Assembly (NCBI GenBank): GCA_900553305.1
Contig: USDI01000057.1
Location: 1 to 11,569, forward strand
DNA length: 11,569 bases
Origin: an uncultured Lachnospiraceae bacterium
Lineage (GTDB): Bacteria; Bacillota; Clostridia; Lachnospirales; Lachnospiraceae
Reading direction: 5' to 3'
Shown here: positions 6,416 to 11,569 of the stretch, in pieces
How the letters are laid out: every line of letters begins with the position of its first letter
Numbering within the stretch: the stretch's first letter is position 1
Notes under the pieces: generated by a model
The model's input: the letters and a program-made list of their open reading frames with translations, nothing else
The model's database searches: none
Told to the model about the DNA's origin: nothing
Position numbers and translations under genes: made by a program

Positions 6416-9400
6416 CTAACTATTCAGAACTCCATTCGCAAATTCAAATTCCTTCAATTTCACTTTACCTTCTAACTGGATGGTAATGGTCTTTACTGCA
6501 GAAAGCTCCGGGATCTTCTCTTCCAACGCCACTTCATAAGAACAGAAGCCCTTCTTTTCCGGTAAAGGAAGTACCCGGTCAACCAGTATGGTTTTATGAT
6601 TCTCGTCCTCTGACAGGACGCGGATTCTTGCTTCCTCTAAAACCCAGGCGGTAAATTTGAATTTCGATGCCTGTTTTTCAAAGAAAAAGTCACGGTATAC
6701 GAGCTCGCCCCTTACCTTTCCATCGGGAAGCTTCTGTATCTCATCCGGTGCTTCTCCCGGCCTGCCCGGAATCAGACACGTTTCTCCATGCTCTGCATGT
6801 CCAAATGTTCCCTTATGAATAAAGCAATTGGTATAATCATCGTACCGGATGGCTTCGGTCAGCGCGAACGGATTCCTCACACCAGCCTTCTGTCCATCTA
6901 AAATCAGCTTTTTCATCTGACGGATATCCACAGATGAGGCTCCAACCTCAAACAGATATCCACCATCCTCAAGAAGCATCTGTCCGGAAATCACATCATA
7001 ATACCGAAGCTCCTGCTTCTTCGCACAAAGTGTCACCTTCCTTGTTTCGCCCGGTCGGACGTTCTTAATCCGGACAAAATCCTTCAGGGTACGAATCGGA
7101 CGTACCACTCTGGAATCCATCTTATGTACATAAAGCTGGATGACCTCATCCCCTTCACAATGACCGGTATTGGTAACGGAAAGCTTCACCTGAATTTCAT
7201 CCGCCTTATCCTCAACCGTCATCTCATCATATGTAAAGCCGGTATAGGACAAGCCATATCCAAACGGATACAGAACCTTTCTGTCAAAATACTGATAGGT
7301 CCGTTTGCCCTTAATAATATCATAATCGTTAATATCCGCCAGATCCTCATCCTTCCGGTACCAGGTCATGGGAAGGCGTGCCGCCGGATTTACCCGTCCG
7401 CTCAATACTGCCGCAATACCGTTTCCAAGCTCCTGCGAGCCGGATGCCGTGTACACGATGGCCTTTGCCCTGTTTTGAAGCTCCACAATAGAATACGGAT
7501 AATTGGTCACCAGAACAATGACTGCATCCGGATTGACTTCCAGCACCTCATCTGCCAGCCGCTGCTGTGCAGGCGGAAGAGCAAGTGTCGTACGGTCAAT
7601 TTCCTCCTTGCTGTTAATGACCGGATTTGACCCCAGCACAACGATGGCTTTCCCTGCCTTTTCTACCAGTCCCAGTACCTCTTTTGAACCATCCTCGATA
7701 ATCTCCATCCGGAAACGCACCGGCTCACCTTCGGATACGGCATGGGAAACAAGTCCAAGCTTCTCATCATCTCCCTCACCAACTGCCACATCACCATTTT
7801 TAATTACAGCAAGATAGCCGTCCGTATCTGCCGTAACCTGCCGTCCGTTCCAGCTGTTTAACAGGTAAGAGCCATCCGGCTGTTCCTGAAAATCCCACTG
7901 CTCCCGGATAAACCAGTGAAAAGCCTCCTTCGAAGAAGCGGTAATGAGATACGATCCCTCTTCCAGTATCACAAAGCGGTCATTGCTCATTGCCTGTAAG
8001 GTCGTATTTCCACATCCCCAGTCGGTATAGAGAAAGGTTTCTGCCTGTTCCTTTTCTCCCAGATACAGGCGGTTATCTGCATCCAACGCCACATATTTTC
8101 CATCTACGGATAACTGAATCTTTGACAGTCCACTGTGACAGGTCACCTCTGCCTCCGGAAATTCCCTGCGGATTCCCTCTACCGGCGTTACCGCATAGGG
8201 AGGAACTCCTGAATACCAGTCCTTGTACCAGACATCTGCCAGCGGTCCCACTACGGCAATTGTCTCAGGCATTTTAGTCTGAGGTTTGTCCCTGCCAACG
8301 GAATCCTGCAGTTTTGACTCCTCTGCGTCCTTTTTCCACGGAAGAATCCCTTCATTCTTTAACAGTACCACCGACTCCTCTGTCATTTTACGGCAGATCT
8401 CCTGATGATCGATGCTGTTTACATATTCTTCTCCCATTTCGCTGTAGGGACAATCCCCGTTTCCATCAAACAATCCAAGATGAATCCTTGTCCGGAATGA
8501 ATTACGCAGGGCACGGTCAATATCCTTCTCCGTAATCAGCCCCTGCTCATAAGCATCCTTCGCTGCCCGGTATACCACCTCCGGATCATCCGTGAACGCA
8601 TCAATTCCTGCCTTCAGACCATACGCAAGGGATTCGGCATGTGTGGCAAAATAATGATGGAACTGTACCGTCTGCTGGAAATCTCCACCGTCACAGACCA
8701 CATGTCCGGGAAGCTTCCACTCATCCTTCAAAAGATCCTGTACCTCATGGTTAACCACCGCAGGAACACCGTTGATTTCATTATAGGAAGTCATCACGGC
8801 TTCCGCACCGCCCTCTGTAATGGCCTTGCGGAACGGCTCCAGATAATATTCATGCTTATTTCTTTCATCAATGGAGGAAGATACTGAAACACGATCCTTC
8901 TCCACATTATTCGCATAAAAGTGCTTCAGGGTTGCCGCACACCGGATATAAAAAGGATCGTCTCCTTTCATTCCCTGAATATACGCAGATGCCATCTTTC
9001 CTGTAAGGCACGGATCCTCTCCATAGGCCTCTTCCGTTCTGCCCCATCGAGGATCACGCTCCATATCAATGGTCGGTGCCCAGCGGCAAAGACTTCCCCC
9101 GTTGTTTCTCTTATATAATGCCCTGGCCTCCTCACCTGTCACACGTCCACATTCATGAATCAACTCCGTATCAAAGCTGCCGCTCATACCGATCGGCTGC
9201 GTAAAGGATGTGGTTGGCTCCGGCTCTCCTGCATCAAACGCCTGATCATGACGCGCCTGAATACCATGTGCCGCTTCACCTCCCACGAAGGAAGCCTTAA
9301 TTCCCAGCCGGTCAATATCCGGAATACCGGTCGTCAGGCAATGAAGCTTTTCTTCCAATGTCAGTTCCGAAACAACTGCATCCAACCGCTCTTCTACGGA

Positions 9401-9442
9401 CAGTGCATTGTTCCATAAAGCAAAATCCTTACCTGTACCCAT
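6416..9442 (-). CDS. Multidomain GH3 beta-glycosidase with inserted trefoil-like domain
   Basis: This 1008-residue protein is a glycoside hydrolase family 3 enzyme, longer than the common 700-800. The N-terminal barrel (about 15-330) has the WAPTIDMERDPRWGR block (121-135), the KHF motif (172-175 region) and predicted nucleophile D251 in HVVCDGGDF. The second catalytic domain is split: 345-435, then 595-700 with the KEEIDR...LPPAQQ segment (612-626) where a catalytic glutamate is expected. Between them (about 445-580) lies an inserted beta-rich domain with fascin-like repeats such as DGKYVALDADNRLYL and DGSYLLNSWNGRQV. The FnIII-like domain (725-845) starts with YPFGYGLSY. Residues 860-1008 form an extra beta-rich tail resembling CBM6-type modules. 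There is no signal peptide. AAGGAGG (9451-9457) lies 8 nt before the ATG. Beta-glucosidase, beta-xylosidase or a mixed activity cannot be separated from sequence. Confidence 0.93.
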   Translation of the reverse strand: MGTGKDFALWNNALSVEERLDAVVSELTLEEKLHCLTTGIPDIDRLGIKASFVGGEAAHGIQARHDQAFDAGEPEPTTSFTQPIGMSGSFDTELIHECGRVTGEEARALYKRNNGGSLCRWAPTIDMERDPRWGRTEEAYGEDPCLTGKMASAYIQGMKGDDPFYIRCAATLKHFYANNVEKDRVSVSSSIDERNKHEYYLEPFRKAITEGGAEAVMTSYNEINGVPAVVNHEVQDLLKDEWKLPGHVVCDGGDFQQTVQFHHYFATHAESLAYGLKAGIDAFTDDPEVVYRAAKDAYEQGLITEKDIDRALRNSFRTRIHLGLFDGNGDCPYSEMGEEYVNSIDHQEICRKMTEESVVLLKNEGILPWKKDAEESKLQDSVGRDKPQTKMPETIAVVGPLADVWYKDWYSGVPPYAVTPVEGIRREFPEAEVTCHSGLSKIQLSVDGKYVALDADNRLYLGEKEQAETFLYTDWGCGNTTLQAMSNDRFVILEEGSYLITASSKEAFHWFIREQWDFQEQPDGSYLLNSWNGRQVTADTDGYLAVIKNGDVAVGEGDDEKLGLVSHAVSEGEPVRFRMEIIEDGSKEVLGLVEKAGKAIVVLGSNPVINSKEEIDRTTLALPPAQQRLADEVLEVNPDAVIVLVTNYPYSIVELQNRAKAIVYTASGSQELGNGIAAVLSGRVNPAARLPMTWYRKDEDLADINDYDIIKGKRTYQYFDRKVLYPFGYGLSYTGFTYDEMTVEDKADEIQVKLSVTNTGHCEGDEVIQLYVHKMDSRVVRPIRTLKDFVRIKNVRPGETRKVTLCAKKQELRYYDVISGQMLLEDGGYLFEVGASSVDIRQMKKLILDGQKAGVRNPFALTEAIRYDDYTNCFIHKGTFGHAEHGETCLIPGRPGEAPDEIQKLPDGKVRGELVYRDFFFEKQASKFKFTAWVLEEARIRVLSEDENHKTILVDRVLPLPEKKGFCSYEVALEEKIPELSAVKTITIQLEGKVKLKEFEFANGVLNS

Positions 9443-9490
9443 TGCAATACCCTCCTTATGTCATTCTCTTCAGTTATTTATTTACAGTAA

Positions 9491-10465
9491 CTATTCAGAA
9501 TAGCTACCATTTACAATATTTCTGCTCTCTCCCTTTATAAATGCCTCAATATTCCTGCAGGTTTCACTCACACAGCGGTTTCTGGCCTCCACACTCGCCC
9601 ATGCAAGGTGCGGTGTGATAAACAGCTTCCTGCTGTCCATAATCTTGCTTAACGGATTACTTACCTTCATCGGCTCTGTACTTGTGACATCCAGGCCCGC
9701 TGCCTGAATTTCCCCGTTTACCAGCGCATCATGCAGATCCTGATCGTTCACAACCGGTCCTCTTGCCACATTAATCAGAATTGCCGATTTCTTCATCTTC
9801 GCAAGTGCATCCTTATTAATCAGGTTTCTGGTAAGGTCACTTAACGGACAGTGCAGTGATAAAACATCGGATTCCCTTAATAAGGTATCAAAATCCACCT
9901 GCTCATAATCCGTACAGGTACTCTTACCGGTCACCGAATGGAAGATCACGCGGCATCCAAACGCACTTGCAATCTGTGCAACCTTGCGTCCGATATTTCC
10001 CATGCCGATGATACCCCAGGTCTTTCCCGCCAGCTCAAAAAACGACTCATCAAAGTTTGAAAAACGGCTTTGAGAAGCATACGCACCGGACTTCACATAT
10101 TCATCATAATGACGAAGCTTTTCCAGCACATAAAGGCAAAGCGCAAAGGTATGCTGCGCTACCGCATCCGTCGAATAATTACGGACGTTCGCTACCTTAA
10201 TACCGTGCTTGCTGCAATACGCAAGATCCACGTTGTCATAGCCTGTCGCAAATTCGCAGATCAGCTTCACATTCTTTGCCCCCTGCAGGGTCTTTTCGGT
10301 TAACGGAGCCTTGTTTCCAACCACAACGTCCGCATCCTCAATCCGCTCGATCACTTCATCCTCGGTCACTGTATTCGGATAGGTAACCACTTCACCAAAC
10401 CGGCTGAAGCCCTCCACCGATATATCAAGTCCTACACTATTCCGTTCCAATATCACAATCTTCAT
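9491..10465 (-). CDS. D-2-hydroxyacid dehydrogenase (NAD(P)-dependent)
   Basis: This enzyme of 324 residues reduces 2-ketoacids to D-2-hydroxyacids or the reverse; the family includes glycerate/hydroxypyruvate reductases and D-lactate dehydrogenases. The Rossmann motif GMGNIG is at 154-159. The catalytic Arg is in NVARG (R235), the Glu in STEP (E264) and the His in TPHLAW (H286), so the active site is complete. The start is ambiguous. The ATG at 10465 gives the usual MKIVILE beginning and has GGAG (10473-10476) 7 nt upstream. An in-frame ATG at 10489 would add eight residues, with AGGAGG (10504-10509) 14 nt upstream. The GH3 gene follows after 48 bp without a terminator, so this is probably the first gene of the glycosidase operon. 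The true substrate and its link to sugar use are unknown. Confidence 0.92.
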   Translation of the reverse strand: MKIVILERNSVGLDISVEGFSRFGEVVTYPNTVTEDEVIERIEDADVVVGNKAPLTEKTLQGAKNVKLICEFATGYDNVDLAYCSKHGIKVANVRNYSTDAVAQHTFALCLYVLEKLRHYDEYVKSGAYASQSRFSNFDESFFELAGKTWGIIGMGNIGRKVAQIASAFGCRVIFHSVTGKSTCTDYEQVDFDTLLRESDVLSLHCPLSDLTRNLINKDALAKMKKSAILINVARGPVVNDQDLHDALVNGEIQAAGLDVTSTEPMKVSNPLSKIMDSRKLFITPHLAWASVEARNRCVSETCRNIEAFIKGESRNIVNGSYSE

Positions 10466-10472
10466 ATACATT

Positions 10473-10476
10473 CTCC
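10473..10476 (-). promoter_or_regulatory. Ribosome binding site favouring the 10465 start of the dehydrogenase
   Basis: GGAG lies 7 nt before the ATG at 10463-10465. The stronger AGGAGG at 10504-10509 is 14 nt from the next ATG (10487-10489), longer than usual, so the choice of start stays open. Confidence 0.5.
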
Positions 10477-10543
10477 ATCCCATATCCATAATATCGGAAT
10501 TCTCCTCCTGTTATGCCCCTTCCAAAAGGGAAATCAGCATATA

Positions 10544-10572
10544 AATAAGAGAGGACGAAATCCTCTCTTATT
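10544..10572 (-). terminator. Rho-independent terminator after the HTH gene
   Basis: A perfect 12-bp stem (10561-10572 paired with 10544-10555) with a 5-nt loop (10556-10560) starts 23 nt after the HTH stop codon. Read on the minus strand, the G/C-containing core AAGAGAGGA pairs with TCCTCTCTT and is followed by TTATTTATAT, a T-rich though interrupted tail. It would separate the HTH gene from the dehydrogenase operon. Confidence 0.75.
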
Positions 10573-10598
10573 ATAAAGAAATTCTATTATTTTGTCAT
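10570..10598 (-). promoter_or_regulatory. Predicted promoter of the dehydrogenase-GH3-GH42 operon, overlapping the terminator
   Basis: Minus-strand ATGACA (10598-10593, five of six to TTGACA) and TATAAT (10575-10570, perfect) are separated by 17 bp. Initiation would fall near 10562-10564, inside the 5' arm of the terminator stem. The -35 overlaps the stop codon of the HTH gene. The leader would be about 75-100 nt, depending on the start codon. Confidence 0.6.
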
Positions 10599-10804
10599 CT
10601 CTTTTCGATCATCAGATCCATTCCAAGGATATGAATAAGCTGTATTGTTTTCTCTATTTCTGCTGTCGGTTTTCCCCGCTCCAACTGTGAAATGAAAGTA
10701 ATACTTAAGCCTGTATACTCAGAAAGATATTTCTGTGTATAACCCAATTCTTTTCTTCGCGCTCTGATCGATTGTCCCAATGATTTTGAATCCGTAATCT
10801 TCAT
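10595..10804 (-). CDS. HipB/Y4mF-type antitoxin-like HTH regulator, no toxin partner
   Basis: This 69-residue protein is a complete XRE-type helix-turn-helix domain. The opening LGQSIRARRKELGYTQ (9-24), the recognition segment FISQLERGKPTA (37-48) and the ending ILGMDL (59-64) match the layout of HipB/Y4mF-family antitoxins, which normally repress a hipBA operon and neutralise the HipA kinase toxin. No HipA-like gene follows: a terminator and then the dehydrogenase operon come next, so it is orphaned or is now a stand-alone repressor. AGGGG (10810-10814) lies 5 nt before the ATG. Three GTCGTACGAC palindromes in its leader are the probable self-binding sites. Alternatively it could be any small XRE repressor; the family subtype is recognised by pattern only. 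Confidence 0.85.
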   Translation of the reverse strand: MKITDSKSLGQSIRARRKELGYTQKYLSEYTGLSITFISQLERGKPTAEIEKTIQLIHILGMDLMIEKR

Positions 10805-10822
10805 AACTTCCCCTTTTAATTT

Positions 10823-10834
10823 AGTCGTACGACT
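10823..10834. promoter_or_regulatory. Operator copy 1, palindrome AGTCGTACGACT
   Basis: This is a perfect 12-bp palindrome just upstream of the HTH gene's ribosome site (10810-10814). It shares a 19-bp direct repeat (10826-10844) with copy 2, 38 bp away. It is probably bound by the HTH protein it precedes. Confidence 0.7.
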
Positions 10835-10860
10835 TATTTTCTTAATTCGCCTTAAAATAA

Positions 10861-10872
10861 AGCCGTACGACT
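10861..10872. promoter_or_regulatory. Operator copy 2, AGCCGTACGACT
   Basis: This has one mismatch to the perfect palindrome (C for T at 10863). The 19-bp direct repeat shared with copy 1 lies at 10864-10882, pointing to a duplication. Its centre is 38 bp from copy 1 and 39 bp from copy 3. Confidence 0.7.
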
Positions 10873-10900
10873 TATTTTCTTAGATATTATATAAAAATAT

Positions 10901-10910
10901 GTCGTACGAC
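10901..10910. promoter_or_regulatory. Operator copy 3, GTCGTACGAC
   Basis: This perfect 10-bp palindrome lies immediately downstream of the -10 hexamer at 10922-10927, covering the expected transcription start region. Binding here would block initiation directly. Confidence 0.7.
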
Positions 10911-10921
10911 TTTATTTATTA

Positions 10922-10951
10922 ATTATATTCTACATTCTGTTTTCGTGTCAA
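10922..10951 (-). promoter_or_regulatory. Near-consensus sigma-70/SigA promoter of the HTH gene
   Basis: Minus-strand TTGACA (10951-10946) and TATAAT (10927-10922) are both perfect hexamers, separated by 18 bp. Initiation near 10915 gives a leader of about 110 nt containing all three palindromes. A second TATAAT lies at 10891-10886 between operators 2 and 3 but has no good -35. Confidence 0.78.
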
Positions 10952-10982
10952 ATCGAATTTATAATATTTAACAAAAATGTTT

Positions 10983-11489
10983 CTATTCCGTTGAAGGATA
11001 CACCTTCTGATTCAGCATTTTTAACAGCTTATACAACGGCTTCCCAAGAATCAGCATCAGTACAAAATTTCCGATGCAATGCACCACATCCCAGGGCAGT
11101 CCGCTGATCCAGTAGGCAAGCGCATACTTCGGATCTACAAACAGATAAAACAATGCAAACAATGATCCAAAGATCAGACCAAAGCTTCCGGACACGATTG
11201 CCCAGATCAGGAATTCTTCTTTAACCAGCTTTTTAAGCAGCATCGTAATCACACATAACAGTGGCCAGACATAAAGATAAGAAAACCACCAGGTACCAAA
11301 GCCCCACTGGATCAGCTCAAACAGATTAAAAACTGTCACAATCAGCATCGCTTCCCAGCCGAATACCAACGAATACAGGATAACCAGTAAGGATACCAGT
11401 TCAATGTTCGGCAGGAACTCCAAGACCGCCTTAGACACATAAAGGATAGCACTTAAAAGCGCTATCCTTGTCATTCTCTGTATGCTCAT
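10983..11489 (-). CDS. ECF transporter S component (substrate-binding membrane protein)
   Basis: This small, very hydrophobic protein of 168 residues has about five to six membrane helices. S components of energy-coupling-factor transporters bind a vitamin or metal and dock to the shared T and ATPase subunits, which are not in this window. The N-terminal RIALLSAILYV helix, the LVFGWEAM loop (42-48), the FGTWWFSYLYVWPLL segment (64-78) and the GLPWDVVHCIGNFVL end (130-144) are typical of the group. It starts 1 nt after the stop codon of the preceding gene, so the two are almost certainly co-translated. That neighbour's C-terminus looks DUF4430-like (transcobalamin-like), which suggests a corrinoid or related vitamin as substrate; this is inference. 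No clear terminator follows; the next gene has its own promoter. Confidence 0.85.
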   Translation of the reverse strand: MSIQRMTRIALLSAILYVSKAVLEFLPNIELVSLLVILYSLVFGWEAMLIVTVFNLFELIQWGFGTWWFSYLYVWPLLCVITMLLKKLVKEEFLIWAIVSGSFGLIFGSLFALFYLFVDPKYALAYWISGLPWDVVHCIGNFVLMLILGKPLYKLLKMLNQKVYPSTE

Positions 11490-11490
11490 C

Positions 11491-11569
11491 CTACCATCCC
11501 TGCTTTAAGGTAAAGTTGTAAGTATCACCATCCTGAAGAGGAATTTTATCCGCACCGGTCACAGTCTGC
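11491..11569 (-). CDS. C-terminal end of a DUF4430-like (transcobalamin-like) protein
   Basis: Only the last 25 or so codons are in the window, ending in a TAG at 11491-11493. The visible tail ADKIPLQDGDTYNFTLKQGW has the Pro-x-x-x-Gly-Asp-x-Tyr-x-Phe pattern seen at the end of DUF4430 domains, which are related to transcobalamin and intrinsic-factor cobalamin-binding domains in surface proteins of Clostridia. The reading frame stops 1 nt before the ATG of the ECF S component, whose ribosome site must lie within this gene's end. The family call rests on a short stretch plus context; another secreted beta-rich protein is possible. Confidence 0.6.
   Translation of the reverse strand, partial: QTVTGADKIPLQDGDTYNFTLKQGW

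Noticed and set aside
7587..7596. Sequence GTCGTACGGT within the GH3 gene as another HTH operator
   Set aside because: It matches only eight of ten bases, is not a full palindrome, and lies deep in coding sequence.
6417..9500. 13-bp repeat TAACTATTCAGAA at the 3' ends of both the GH3 (6417-6429) and dehydrogenase (9488-9500) genes
   Set aside because: The two copies are in different reading frames relative to the stop codons, and a 13-bp match is roughly what chance allows in a window this size.
10517..10530. Small hairpin CCCTT/AAGGG in the dehydrogenase leader as a riboswitch or attenuator
   Set aside because: A 5-bp stem with no further conserved structure is too little to support a regulatory RNA.
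10952..10982. Terminator after the ECF S component gene (AACA-TTTT-TGTT)
   Set aside because: The stem is only 4 bp and AT-rich, without a T-rich tail, so it is not a credible terminator.

Overview
The window looks like chromosomal DNA from a gut-type Clostridia, most likely Lachnospiraceae. This is inferred from AGGAGG-type ribosome sites, moderate GC, Gram-positive lipoprotein and ECF-transporter genes, and a cytosolic GH42/GH3 glycosidase pair; no rRNA or species marker is present. Nine complete genes and two partial end genes were found. No tRNA, rRNA, CRISPR array, insertion sequence or phage gene was seen, and no gene-free stretch exceeds 300 bases.

Region 1 (1-2511): a lipoprotein with an Asp-box motif, cut by the left edge, is divergent from an OmpR-type response regulator and its histidine kinase. 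The 175-bp gap between them holds a nearly mirror-symmetric set of four 11-bp half-sites, two facing each gene. Each pair ends 7 bp before a -10 hexamer, and neither promoter has a -35 consensus. The simplest reading is that the regulator switches on its own operon and the lipoprotein together.

Region 2 (2506-4214, minus): a single-pass membrane protein with Asp-box motifs, followed by an overlapping Nudix hydrolase gene. The Nudix gene also overlaps the kinase gene tail to tail by 6 bp.

Region 3 (4329-10598, minus): a probable sugar operon in transcription order: D-2-hydroxyacid dehydrogenase, a 1008-residue GH3 enzyme, and a GH42 beta-galactosidase. Neither glycosidase has a signal peptide, so they should act on imported oligosaccharides, but no transporter or sugar regulator lies in the window. 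The likely operon promoter is interleaved with the terminator of the gene before it. The GH3 enzyme carries an inserted domain that reads like a fascin-type beta-trefoil and an extra C-terminal beta domain.

Region 4 (10544-10951, minus): a small HipB/Y4mF-type antitoxin-like HTH gene with no HipA toxin next to it. It has a near-consensus promoter and three copies of a GTCGTACGAC palindrome in its leader.

Region 5 (10983-11569, minus): an ECF transporter S component directly behind the C-terminal end of a protein that resembles DUF4430 (transcobalamin-like) proteins, suggesting a vitamin, possibly corrinoid, uptake unit.
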